Of a DNA stretch of 64,000 nt, positions 28,303 to 36,045 are shown one piece after another. Position 1 is the first letter of the stretch, and every line of letters begins with the position of its first letter. Made by a program: the position numbers and the translations under genes. The notes under the pieces are model-generated. The model made no database searches, had not been told where the DNA came from, and saw only the letters and a program-made list of their open reading frames with translations. Source of the DNA: Marinibacterium sp050389775. Lineage in GTDB: Bacteria > Pseudomonadota > Alphaproteobacteria > Rhodobacterales > Rhodobacteraceae. The stretch lies in NCBI RefSeq assembly GCF_050389775.1, contig NZ_CP177144.1:1488001-1552000 (forward strand). The letters run 5' to 3'.

Positions 28303-28461
28303 GGCGCCGCCCTGCTGCTTCTTTCTCTTCTCAAGTATCCTCCTCACCCATCGTTCGCGCAGGTGCCGGGACGATGGCGACGTGGCCTTCTTCTGAAACG
28401 ATGCGCGGGCGGAGGCGGCGTGCCGGATATTTAAGAAGAGAAAGAAGCAGGAAGGGGCGCC
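28303..28461. repeat. Inverted pair of dispersed motif (copies C and D)
   Basis: Left arm 28303-28340 (GGCGCC...GCTTCTTTCTCTTCT...TATCC) and right arm 28425-28461 (GGATATTTAAGAAGAGAAAG...GGCGCC) are near-perfect reverse complements over about 37 bases. They are separated by about 84 bases. Each arm is a copy of the dispersed family. It lies between convergent genes (permease on plus, CobW on minus) and may act as a two-way transcript end. Confidence 0.65.
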
Positions 28462-28486
28462 CCGGGGCCGGTGGGCACGCCTTGTT

Positions 28487-29344
28487 TCAGGCGGCCCACC
28501 AGGCTTCGATCTCGTCGGGCGAGATGCGGTCGGCGGGGCCGAGGCCGACAAGGGTGGTGCGATCGGCGCTGGTGCGCCTGGCTTCGAGGAAGCGGCCGAC
28601 GCAGTGGATCTCGTAGGCGCCGTCGCCGGTCAGGACGAAGCCCTTGAGCCGGTAGAGCCCGGCCGGGCGGTTTTCCAGTTTCTCGCCGAGCGCGCGGCGG
28701 TCGAGGACGCGGTCGCTGTCGTGTTGCCAGGCGGCATAGGCCGGATGGGCGGCGGGGGTTGCGCCGCGGGGCAGGGGCACCAGGTCGAAAAGCAGGTCCG
28801 ACAGCGGGGCCGCGCCGGCCAGCATCGGGGGGCGGGCGCCGATGGATTGAAGCCGGGCCGCAAGGCCGGTGTCCAGCTCCGTGGTCTTGGTGAGCAGGAT
28901 CAGGTCGGCGCCGGTGATCTGCTGGGTGACCTGGGGGGCGACCAGCGGATCGTCGAGCAGGGCGTCGATGTTCTGGCCATCGACCGGGGTGACGATGCCG
29001 GCATAGCCAAGCTCGGGTTCACCGCGCAGGGCCTGGGCAATGGCCACCGGATCGGCAATGCCCGAGGCCTCGATGATGAGATGGTCGGGGCGGTCCGGGC
29101 TGTCGAGAACCTGGTTCAGGGCCTTGAAGAGATCGGTGTCCATCGTGCAGCAGACACAGCCGTTGGTCAGGGCGATGGTGTCGTCGCCCCGGGCCGAGAT
29201 CAGGGCGTCGTCAATGTTGATCGCGCCGAAATCGTTGACCAGGATCATCAGTTTCAGCCCGTGGTCCTCGGCCAGAAGGCGGTTGATCAGGGTGGTCTTT
29301 CCGGCGCCGAGATAGCCCGAGATGATGGTCAGGGGCAGGCGCAT
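28487..29344 (-). CDS. CobW/COG0523-family GTPase (metal chaperone)
   Basis: 285 residues. The P-loop is SGYLGAGKTTLINRLL (about residues 9-24). The metal-binding CxCC is in LTNGCVCCTM (about residues 62-68). Also present are LIIEASGIADPVAIAQ and the guanine-specificity motif as ILLTKTTELD rather than NKxD. The C-terminal domain has RLKGFVLTGDGAYEIHCVG. The family delivers zinc, cobalt or other metals using GTP. Its start ATG overlaps the stop of a 23-codon upstream frame (TGATG). Specific metal cannot be read from sequence. Confidence 0.92.
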   Translation of the reverse strand: MRLPLTIISGYLGAGKTTLINRLLAEDHGLKLMILVNDFGAINIDDALISARGDDTIALTNGCVCCTMDTDLFKALNQVLDSPDRPDHLIIEASGIADPVAIAQALRGEPELGYAGIVTPVDGQNIDALLDDPLVAPQVTQQITGADLILLTKTTELDTGLAARLQSIGARPPMLAGAAPLSDLLFDLVPLPRGATPAAHPAYAAWQHDSDRVLDRRALGEKLENRPAGLYRLKGFVLTGDGAYEIHCVGRFLEARRTSADRTTLVGLGPADRISPDEIEAWWAA

Positions 29345-29415
29345 CAGGCGGTCTCCGGGGATGTGTGGCAGGCAGGGGGGAATGGGGTGGCAGCGGGCAA
29401 ATGGGGGTCGGTCAT
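29344..29415 (-). CDS. Possible 23-residue upstream ORF coupled to the CobW gene
   Basis: Starts at ATG 29415 with CAGGTGA about five bases upstream, and stops in the TGATG shared with the CobW start. The peptide is proline-rich with two histidines and a cysteine (DPHLPAATPF, PPACH). The overlap gives translational coupling. It may be a short leader rather than a functional protein. Confidence 0.45.
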   Translation of the reverse strand: MTDPHLPAATPFPPACHTSPETA

Positions 29416-29910
29416 GTCGTCACCTGGTTGGAGCCGGCGCAGGGTGGCGCAAAGCCCGGGCGGGGCCAAGGGGAAAGGGGTGGACCTGTGCCTTGGTCGT
29501 AGGTTGGGCGATGGGATGGCGCTCGGGGAGATCAATGGCGGCGTGCGGGTCGGGTAGAGGTGTCCGGGGCGGGCGGTGAGCGAAGGGGACGGCATCCGGG
29601 TAGAGTGGGGAGCAAGGGCGCGCGCCGGGGACGGTTGGCGAGCCGAGGAGATGGCGGCCGGGTCAGGGCATTGGCGGCGGCGTCGGGGCGAGGCGGCGGC
29701 AATCGGGAAGGTTTTCGGTCCGGGCGGGCGGCTGTGGGGGCGTTGGTCGGGGTGGCTGGAGCCAGGCGGCGAATGTGGGCACTGTCGGCGGGTCGGTTGC
29801 AGAGATGGGGCAGCCCGCCGCAGTGATGCGGCGGCTGGTCATGGTATGGCCCAATTGAGCCTGACCGTGCGCGCCGCTTGACGGGGGGAAACCGCTGCTC
29901 CGTCCGGGGC
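29416..29910. other. Long intergenic tract without recognised genes
   Basis: About 500 bases of purine-rich, very GC-rich DNA upstream of the CobW gene. Open frames on both strands are arginine/glycine- or proline-rich and have no recognisable domain or good ribosome site. The words GAGCRAGG and GGCGGCGG recur. The CobW promoter should lie at its left end, but no motif is clear. Confidence 0.45.
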
Positions 29911-30070
29911 GGCAGGTCGGGCCAGCGTCAGGTCGAGCCAGTGTCAGGTCTGGCTAATGGCAGGTCTGGCTAATGGCAGGTCGGGCTAGTGGCAGGTTGG
30001 GCCAGTGGCAGGTTGGGCCAGTGGCAGGTCGGGCCAGTGCCATGTTGGCCCAGTGCCAGGTCTGGCTGCT
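29911..30070. repeat. Tandem repeat: ten copies of a 16-bp unit
   Basis: Ten consecutive 16-base units with consensus GGCAGGTCGGGCCAGT run from 29911 to 30070. Units at 29991 and 30007 are identical; others differ at one to five positions. There are no spacers, so this is a minisatellite and not a CRISPR array. It ends about 20 bases after the stop codon of the XRE regulator (minus strand). Confidence 0.85.
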
Positions 30071-30092
30071 GTCAGGCCGTGGACATCAGACG

Positions 30093-30665
30093 TCAGGCAG
30101 TGAACATCAGGTAGCGCCCGCCCGATTTGCCGACGCCGGTCAGCACCAGCGCATGGTCGAGGAACAGCCGCAGGCTGTCGCCCTTGCGCATGTCGAATGT
30201 CGCCTCGTCGAAGACCGCCGTCAGCCGGCCTTCGGTCACCACCAGGTGCGCCTCGCGACCGCCGGCCGCGGGAACCTCGCGCGACACGGTGCGGGGCAGG
30301 TGGCCTTCGGTCACGGCCGTGCCATAGCCTTCGGCCGCCGGCGAGACCTGGCGCTCTTCGGCCCCGGTCGTGGCGTCGGTGGACAGGTCCTGGGCATCGC
30401 GGGTCAGCACCTGGGGCGCGTCGGCCTCGGCCAGGCGCATCAGCCGGGCGGCGGGCATGTCATAGGCCCGGGCGATGCGGGCCAGTGCATGGGCCGTCGG
30501 GCTGACATCGCCATGTTCCAGCCGCGACAGCGTCGCCCGGGACACGCCGCAGCGGTCGGTCAGATCATCCAGCGACCATCCGGCCTGGTGACGCAGATCC
30601 CGGAAACAGCGGGCCAGGCGTTCGGTCAGGCGGTCATGCTTCCTGATTTCGGCAATATCTTCCAT
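30093..30665 (-). CDS. XRE-family regulator with C-terminal cupin-like domain
   Basis: 190 residues from the ATG at 30665; a TTG start 36 bases upstream is possible. The N-terminal helix-turn-helix is RDLRHQAGWSLDDLTDRCGVSRATLSRLEHG (about residues 20-50), followed by SPTAHALARIARAYDMP. The C-terminal half is a beta-rich cupin-like sensor (REAHLVVTEGRLTAVFD...MRKGDSLRLFLDHALVLTG). Such regulators bind a small ligand and repress metabolic genes. It starts about 40 bases after the cyclase-FHA gene, so the two are probably co-transcribed. The target is unknown. Confidence 0.88.
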   Translation of the reverse strand: MEDIAEIRKHDRLTERLARCFRDLRHQAGWSLDDLTDRCGVSRATLSRLEHGDVSPTAHALARIARAYDMPAARLMRLAEADAPQVLTRDAQDLSTDATTGAEERQVSPAAEGYGTAVTEGHLPRTVSREVPAAGGREAHLVVTEGRLTAVFDEATFDMRKGDSLRLFLDHALVLTGVGKSGGRYLMFTA

Positions 30666-30704
30666 TTCAGCAAGGATGTGCCCCTGCTGCGCGAAATGCA
30701 AGAC

Positions 30705-31580
30705 TCATCGCACGGAAAGGTTGTGAGTGATGAAGGCTATGGCACAGGGGCTGTCCGGACCGGCGCGCGTTCCGGCAAAGATGATGCCGCTGCCCGACAG
30801 AAGGGTCGCCCGCCGATGCACCGTGATCTGCTTGCCGTCGGACAATTGCACCACGCTGCCCGACGAGGAATGGTCGGAATATTCCAGCTGGTGATGGCGG
30901 ATGGCGATCTGGGCATGTTTGCGCGACACCCAGGCCTCGGCGATGACGATGTCGTTCTCGGACGACCGGCCGATGCTTAGCGTTTCGCCCTCGGCAATGT
31001 GCCACGACCGCCCGCCAAAGGAGAACTCGGCGCCCTGGGCCCGGGGGCGGTCGTCGCTGGCCGGGCGAATCGACACCACGGTCTGCTGGTTGAAATCCTG
31101 GACCGAGCCCGAATAGACCCGGGTCGGATCGGCCTTGCCCTTGAGTTGCAGCTGGCCGATGGGCAGCAGCCGCATGCGGGTCTCCGGTTCGAGCATGTCG
31201 AAGGTGCTGTCGCCCAGCAGCACCTCGCCCGACTTGGCCAGCGAGGCCAGCCGGGCGGCGGTGTTGACCACGTCGCCGTAGATGTCGTTCTCGTGGTTGA
31301 GAAACGCGCCCATGTACATGCCGGCGTGAATCGACAGCCCGTCCGACCAGGCCTCGTTGATCATGTCCCAGGCGGCGGCAAAGGCCTGTTCGGGCTGGTC
31401 GAAATAGCTCAGCACGTCGTCGCCCTGGGATTTCACGCAGGTGCCGCCCTGGGCTTCGACCATCTCGCGCATGCGCTCCAGCATCTGGCTGATCTTTTCC
31501 AGCGCATTGGCATTGCCGGAGAGGTCGTAAAGCTTGGTGCTGCCGGAAATGTCGGCCATCAGAACGCAGGCAACCGGCAT
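30705..31580 (-). CDS. Nucleotide cyclase domain fused to FHA domain
   Basis: 291 residues. The N-terminal class III cyclase domain (about 1-170) has the metal aspartates in VLMADISGST and KSQGDDVLSYF, and the transition-state Asn/Arg in DVVNTAARLAS. The catalytic set therefore looks intact. A C-terminal FHA domain (about 200-275) has LSIGRSSENDIVIAEAWVSRKHAQI, the phosphothreonine-binding S/R/H pattern. No membrane span. It probably makes cAMP or cGMP in the cytoplasm under control of a threonine kinase, but no kinase gene is in the window. It is followed by the XRE regulator. Confidence 0.9.
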   Translation of the reverse strand: MPVACVLMADISGSTKLYDLSGNANALEKISQMLERMREMVEAQGGTCVKSQGDDVLSYFDQPEQAFAAAWDMINEAWSDGLSIHAGMYMGAFLNHENDIYGDVVNTAARLASLAKSGEVLLGDSTFDMLEPETRMRLLPIGQLQLKGKADPTRVYSGSVQDFNQQTVVSIRPASDDRPRAQGAEFSFGGRSWHIAEGETLSIGRSSENDIVIAEAWVSRKHAQIAIRHHQLEYSDHSSSGSVVQLSDGKQITVHRRATLLSGSGIIFAGTRAGPDSPCAIAFITHNLSVR

Positions 31581-31770
31581 TCGACCCCCCCACAGGTAGC
31601 AAAGACGGCGGCCGGCAGGCGCCGGCCTTTTTCATGAAATCACGTGCGCGGACTTTAGCGGGGCCGGGCCGGATTCGGCAAGGAATCAGCAGGCGGGCGG
31701 GGAAAGGGGCGCTTTGCCGCGGGTCGGGCGACGCGCCGCCCGTACATGGGGCAGGGGCCATCCGCACAAA

Positions 31771-31797
31771 GAAAAACCGCGCCCGAAGGGCGCGGCC
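31771..31797 (-). terminator. Intrinsic terminator of rpmJ
   Basis: On the minus strand CCGCGCCC-TTC-GGGCGCGG is followed by TTTTTC. This stem plus U-tract is a classic intrinsic terminator, 26 bases after the rpmJ stop. Confidence 0.9.
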
Positions 31798-31822
31798 TGA
31801 TCGCTGTCGAGTTCCGGTGAAC

Positions 31823-31948
31823 TCAGCCCTGGCGGGCTTTGAACTTGCGCTGCGTCTTGTTGATGACGTAGACGCGCCCCTTGCGCCGCACGATCCGGCA
31901 GTCGCGGTGCCGGTTCTTGAGCGAGCGGAGCGAGTTCTTGACCTTCAT
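31823..31948 (-). CDS. rpmJ: 50S ribosomal protein L36 (41 residues)
   Basis: Reads MKVKNSLRSLKNRHRDCRIV then RRKGRVYVINKTQRKF and ends KARQG. This is the 41-residue L36 form common in alphaproteobacteria (the YkgO-like type), with the cysteine motif reduced: only one cysteine remains. GGAGAGA lies about 5 bases before the ATG. It is a single gene with its own terminator, located between the cyclase-FHA gene and tRNA-Val. The basic composition fits a small rRNA-binding protein of the large subunit. Confidence 0.97.
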   Translation of the reverse strand: MKVKNSLRSLKNRHRDCRIVRRKGRVYVINKTQRKFKARQG

Positions 31949-32039
31949 GGCCTCTCTCCTTCGTTCGGCGCGGCCAGCTAAGGGCGCCAGGGTTGCGGGT
32001 GCCCCGGTCTGGCGGTGCCGGACCGGGGCGATGAAATCA

Positions 32040-32114
32040 TGGTGGGCGGTACAAGGATCGAACTTGTGACCCCTTCGATGTCAACGAAGTGCTCTACCGC
32101 TGAGCTAACCGCCC
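32040..32114 (-). tRNA. tRNA-Val (GAC)
   Basis: 75 bases including an encoded CCA. The acceptor stem is GGGCGGT/ACCGCCC, the D arm is GCTCAGCGGTAGAGC, and the anticodon stem CTTCG/CGAAG encloses TTGACAT with anticodon GAC. The T arm is ACAAG-TTCGATC-CTTGT. Confidence 0.97.
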
Positions 32115-32265
32115 ATGATTACCAGCGTGTTTTCCTGCCCCATCAAACAAACGGGGCGCGGATGACCGCGCCGGTGGAGGGCGTATAAAAGGAGTCGTGA
32201 GCAGGCGCAAGACCCTTTTGGCAAGAGAAGTTTCCGGTCTATGATGTTCCGGATAAGGAGCGCCG

Positions 32266-33132
32266 ATGTCCAACCCCGCATTCGAAGTGCTGATGCCGCC
32301 CGAACGGCTGTCCAGCGTGGTCTTTGCCTCGCCGCATTCGGCCCGCTACTACCCCCGCCATTTCGTGAACCGGTCGGTTCTGGACGAACATACCATACGC
32401 ACATCCGAAGATGCCTTTGTGGATCAGCTCTTTGCGCCGGCTGCGGAATTCGGCGCGCCGCTGCTGACCGCCCGGGTGCCGCGGGCCTATGTCGACCTGA
32501 ACCGGTCGGCCGACGAGCTGGATCCGGCGCTGGTGATGGGCGCGCGCAAGCAGGGGCACAACCCGCGCGTGGCCTCGGGGCTGGGCGTGATTCCCCGGGT
32601 TGTGGCCAATGGCCGGGCGATCTATCGCGGCAAGATCACGATGGACGAGGCCCGGATGCGAATCGATCGCTACTGGCGGCCCTACCACCTGGCCCTGCAG
32701 GGGCTGTTGGCCGAGGCGCACCAGATGTTCGGCGAGGCGATCCTGGTCGATTGCCATTCGATGCCCCACGAGGCGATGGATGGCATCGCCCGCAAGGGCC
32801 AGCGCCGGCCGGAGATCGTGCTGGGTGACCGATTCGGCGCGGCGGCCAGCAGCGACGTGGTCGACCGGATCGAATCGGCCTTTGCCCGGGCGGGGTTCAT
32901 GGTCGCGCGCAACGCGCCCTTTGCCGGGGCCTATGTCACCCAGGCCTATGGCCGGCCCTCGCGCAACCAACATGCCATTCAGATCGAGATCGACCGCGCG
33001 CTCTACATGGATGAAAAGCGCATCCGCCCGAACGCGCGTTATGCCACCTTCAAGGCGCTGCTGCGCCGGGTGATCGCCGATGTCGCGGCAATCGGCGCCG
33101 GAGGCGACGCGATTCCGCTGGCTGCCGAATAG
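32266..33132 (+). CDS. N-formylglutamate amidohydrolase family protein
   Basis: 288 residues. Family motifs are VVFASPHSARYYP near the N-terminus, ARVPRAYVDLNRSADELDP (about residues 68-86), YRPYH-like WRPYHLALQ, AILVDCHSMPHEA (metal-binding D/H) and NAPFAGAYVTQAYG. These match the FGase family that hydrolyses N-formylglutamate at the end of some histidine degradation routes. No hut genes are nearby, so the exact substrate is uncertain. The start follows GATAAGGAG. Confidence 0.93.
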   Translation: MSNPAFEVLMPPERLSSVVFASPHSARYYPRHFVNRSVLDEHTIRTSEDAFVDQLFAPAAEFGAPLLTARVPRAYVDLNRSADELDPALVMGARKQGHNPRVASGLGVIPRVVANGRAIYRGKITMDEARMRIDRYWRPYHLALQGLLAEAHQMFGEAILVDCHSMPHEAMDGIARKGQRRPEIVLGDRFGAAASSDVVDRIESAFARAGFMVARNAPFAGAYVTQAYGRPSRNQHAIQIEIDRALYMDEKRIRPNARYATFKALLRRVIADVAAIGAGGDAIPLAAE

Positions 33133-33210
33133 GGTCGGGCACCGGCTGCCCGCGCCGATGCAGGCGCGAGCGCGGGCAAGCACCGGCCGCAACCCGCAAC
33201 ATGACGCGGC

Positions 33211-34476
33211 CTAGCGCAGCGACCGGCCCTTGACGATGGCATCGGTGCCGAACCGCGCGCGGATGCGGTCGGCGGCCCGTTCGGCCCCGGCCCGCCGCCC
33301 GGCTTGCGGGTCCAGCAGGTCGCCCGACAGATCCGCCTCGCCCTCGGGGCACAGCTCGGACAGGCCGCAGCCGATCAGCCGATAGGGCCCGTCGTCGCGC
33401 ACCTGGTCCAAAAGGCCCCGGGCCGTGCGATAGAGCGTGTCGCACAGCTGGGTCGCGTCGCGCAGGGCCACCCGGCGGGTCAGGATGCGGTGATCGGCCT
33501 TCTTCAGCTTCAGCACCACGACCCGCCCGGCCAGCCCGCGGGCCTTGGCCCGGGCCGAGACCTTTTCGGCCAGCCGCCAGATATGGCCATCCAGGATGTC
33601 GCGGTCGGCAGTGTCCTCGAAAAAGGTCGTTTCGTGGCTGATCGACTTGATCGGCTCATGGGCCGTCACCCGCCGGCGGTCCTCGCCCCGGGCCAGGTGA
33701 TACAGCCGTTCGCCCATCGACCCGAATCGCGCGACCAGGTCGGTCCGGTCCCAGCGCCGCAGGTCGGCAAAGGTGCGGATGCCGGCCTTTTCCAGCGCCG
33801 CGCCCGAGGCCTGGCCCACGCCCCAGATCAGCCCGACGGGCCGCGGGGCCAGGAAATCCATCGTCTCGGCCTTGCCGATCACCGAAAACCCCCGGGGCTT
33901 GTCCAGGTCCGAGGCCACCTTGGCCAGGAACTTGTTGTGCGACAGGCCGATCGACCCGGTCACGCCCAGCTCGTTATGCATCCGCCGCACCAGCCGGGCC
34001 AGCACGATGGCCGGCGGCGCGCCGTGCAGCTTTTCGGTGCCGGTCAGGTCCAGGAAGGCCTCGTCCAGCGACAGCGGCTGGATCGCCGGGGTCAGCTCTT
34101 CCATCATGGCGCGGATCTGTTTGGACACCTCGACATAGACCGACATGCGCGGCTTGATCACCACCGCCTCGGGGCAGAGCTTGAGCGCCTGGAACATCGG
34201 CATGGCCGAGCGCACGCCGCGGATGCGGGCGATGTAGCAGGCCGTCGACACCACCCCCCGCCGGCCGCCGCCGATGATCACCGGCTTGTCGGCCAGTTCC
34301 GGGTTGTCGCGCTTTTCGACCGAGGCATAGAATGCGTCGCAATCCATATGTGCGATCGACAGGGTGAAAAGCTCGGGATGGGCCAGCACGCGCGGGCTGC
34401 CGCAGGACGGACAGCGGGCCTGGCCCGCGGTGCGGGCAAGGCAGGCGCGGCAGAAGGCTGGCACGGACCCTTGCAT
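33211..34476 (-). CDS. dinB: DNA polymerase IV with N-terminal zinc-ribbon
   Basis: 421 residues from the ATG at 34476, preceded by GGAGACCAGGG. A short N-terminal zinc ribbon (CRACLARTAGQARCPSCG, residues about 9-26) precedes the Y-family polymerase. Catalytic metal ligands are in HMDCDAFYASVEKRD and SLDEAFLDLTG. VVSTACYIARIRGVRSAMPM and the little-finger region follow. It performs error-prone lesion bypass. The zinc ribbon is absent from E. coli DinB. It diverges from a Nudix hydrolase gene. Confidence 0.95.
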   Translation of the reverse strand: MQGSVPAFCRACLARTAGQARCPSCGSPRVLAHPELFTLSIAHMDCDAFYASVEKRDNPELADKPVIIGGGRRGVVSTACYIARIRGVRSAMPMFQALKLCPEAVVIKPRMSVYVEVSKQIRAMMEELTPAIQPLSLDEAFLDLTGTEKLHGAPPAIVLARLVRRMHNELGVTGSIGLSHNKFLAKVASDLDKPRGFSVIGKAETMDFLAPRPVGLIWGVGQASGAALEKAGIRTFADLRRWDRTDLVARFGSMGERLYHLARGEDRRRVTAHEPIKSISHETTFFEDTADRDILDGHIWRLAEKVSARAKARGLAGRVVVLKLKKADHRILTRRVALRDATQLCDTLYRTARGLLDQVRDDGPYRLIGCGLSELCPEGEADLSGDLLDPQAGRRAGAERAADRIRARFGTDAIVKGRSLR

Positions 34477-34595
34477 GAACCCTGGTCTCCGGGCTTGGAT
34501 GGAAGAAACTGTTGCATACATCTGAGAAGCTGTCGCGGAAAGTGCAACGCCTGACGGATGCGATGGCAGGAATGCGACGTGAAAGGTCACGAGTG

Positions 34596-35021
34596 ATGGA
34601 GTTCTCCGGCGCCAAGACGGCGGTCTTCCTGGGGTCGCAGCTGCTGGTCATCCAGCGCGACGATATCCCCGACATCCCCTGGCCCGGCCGGTGGGACCTG
34701 CCCGGAGGCGGGCGCGAGGGGGACGAAACGCCCGAGCAATGCGCCCTGCGCGAAACCCGCGAAGAGGTCGGGCTGGACCTTTGCCAGGACGACCTGGTCT
34801 GGGCGCGCAGCTATCGCCGCCCGCGTGGCACGGTCTGGTTCTTCGTGGCCCATCTGCCGGCCGGTGCGCGCCAGGCCATCCGTTTCGGTGACGAGGGCCA
34901 GGGCTGGCGGCTGATGGACCCGGCCGATTACCTGGCGCATCCGCTCAACATCCCGCATTTCGCCGACCAGTTGCGGGCCTATCTCGATCATCCCCGCGCG
35001 GCCGAGCGGCTGGCCTCCTGA
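34596..35021 (+). CDS. Nudix hydrolase
   Basis: 141 residues from the ATG at 34596, with GAAAGG about 11 bases upstream; earlier in-frame starts at 34512 (TTG) and 34563 are possible. The Nudix box is perfect: GGREGDETPEQCALRETREE then VGL, fitting Gx5Ex7REUxEExGU at about residues 39-61. The preceding WDLPGG is usual. Family members hydrolyse nucleoside diphosphate derivatives. It starts divergently next to the Pol IV gene, which would suit a nucleotide-sanitising role, but substrate is not set. Confidence 0.93.
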   Translation: MEFSGAKTAVFLGSQLLVIQRDDIPDIPWPGRWDLPGGGREGDETPEQCALRETREEVGLDLCQDDLVWARSYRRPRGTVWFFVAHLPAGARQAIRFGDEGQGWRLMDPADYLAHPLNIPHFADQLRAYLDHPRAAERLAS

Positions 35022-35349
35022 TCGGGGCGCCCGGAGGCGGGAAAACTGTCCGTCATGTGGCCAGTCTGACCGGCGCGCGACAGGGCCATGCCACGGCGCG
35101 GCCTGCCGATGCCCGGCCGGTCGGTCTTTCGTGAAATTCGGAAAAAACACCCCCTTCTCGTAAAGGCCCCCCGCACGATGGGCGGGGGGAGGTAACGAAC
35201 CACAGGAAGAGGTAAGGTCCGTTTGGGGAGTGTCTTGCCGTTAACAATGTAGGAATTGTCGCAAGACGCAAAGTCGGGAATGCCCGACCCCGGCCGGGAT
35301 CGGACATTGTGTGCCCGTGCGATCACAAATCAGGCTGTGACGGTCCGTT
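35022..35349. other. Convergent intergenic region with two hairpins
   Basis: Lies between the Nudix gene (plus) and pyrF (minus). A hairpin at 35166-35188 has stem CCCCCCGC/GCGGGGGG. A second at 35232-35267 pairs GTCTTGC with GCAAGAC, with an inner ACAAT/ATTGT pairing. On the minus strand GGGGGTGTTTTTT follows the first stem, so it could end pyrF transcription. No gene is seen. Confidence 0.45.
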
Positions 35350-36045
35350 TCAGGCGGATTTCAGCTCACCCAGGATGCCGCGCGCGGCCTCGACGGGCTT
35401 GTCGGCGGCATAGATCGGGCGACCGACCACGATGTGGTCAGCCCCGGCGGCCACGGCGCTGGCCGGGGTGGCGATGCGCTTCTGGTCGCCCGCGGCCCCG
35501 CCGGCCGGGCGCACGCCCGGGGTGACGATCAGCCGGCCGGCCGCATTGGGCAGGGCGCGGATGGCGGCGGCTTCGTGGGGCGAGGAAATCACCCCGTCGG
35601 CCCCGGCGTCAAAGGCCCGGGCGGCGCGTTCGACGGCAATCTCGGCCAGGTCGCCGGGCTGCATCATGCCGGCATCCAGGTCGCCCCGGTCCAGCGAGGT
35701 CAGCACGGTGACGGCCAGGATCTTCATGCCCGAACCGGCAGCGCCCTGCTTGGCGGCCTGGACCACGTGCGGGTCGCCATGGACGGTGAGGAAATCGATG
35801 TCGAACTGGGTGAACCCGCGCACGGCATTTTCCACGGTGTTGGAAATGTCGAACAGCTTCATGTCCAGGAAGATGCGCTTGCCGTGTTCTTGTTTCAGCT
35901 CGTTGGCCAGGCCCAGCCCGCCGGTGGTCAGCATGCCGAGCCCGATCTTGTAGAAGGACACGGCATCGCCCAGCTCCTGGGCCATGTTCAGCCCGGCCAG
36001 GGCGTTGGGCACGTCAAGAGCGACGATGAGGCGGTCGTCGGACAT
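35350..36045 (-). CDS. pyrF: Orotidine 5'-phosphate decarboxylase
   Basis: 231 residues, the usual length. The catalytic Asp/Lys pairs are visible: LIVALDVPNALAGL at the start and RIFLDMKLFDISNTVENAV (about residues 53-71; D-x-K-x-x-D). The phosphate-binding VTPGVRPAGGAAGDQKRIATP and IVVGRPIYAADKPVEAA follow near the C-terminus. It makes UMP, the last step of pyrimidine synthesis. It is a single gene here, downstream of a long repetitive intergenic region. Confidence 0.96.
   Translation of the reverse strand: MSDDRLIVALDVPNALAGLNMAQELGDAVSFYKIGLGMLTTGGLGLANELKQEHGKRIFLDMKLFDISNTVENAVRGFTQFDIDFLTVHGDPHVVQAAKQGAAGSGMKILAVTVLTSLDRGDLDAGMMQPGDLAEIAVERAARAFDAGADGVISSPHEAAAIRALPNAAGRLIVTPGVRPAGGAAGDQKRIATPASAVAAGADHIVVGRPIYAADKPVEAARGILGELKSA

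Noticed and set aside
25084..28551. A minus-strand frame of about 1155 codons opposite the PaaK-like and permease genes
   Set aside because: Low-complexity Arg/Gln/His composition, no domain, and it crosses three well-supported plus-strand gene ends.
29911..30070. Possible CRISPR array
   Set aside because: Units of 16 bases follow each other directly with no spacers, and there are no cas genes in the window.
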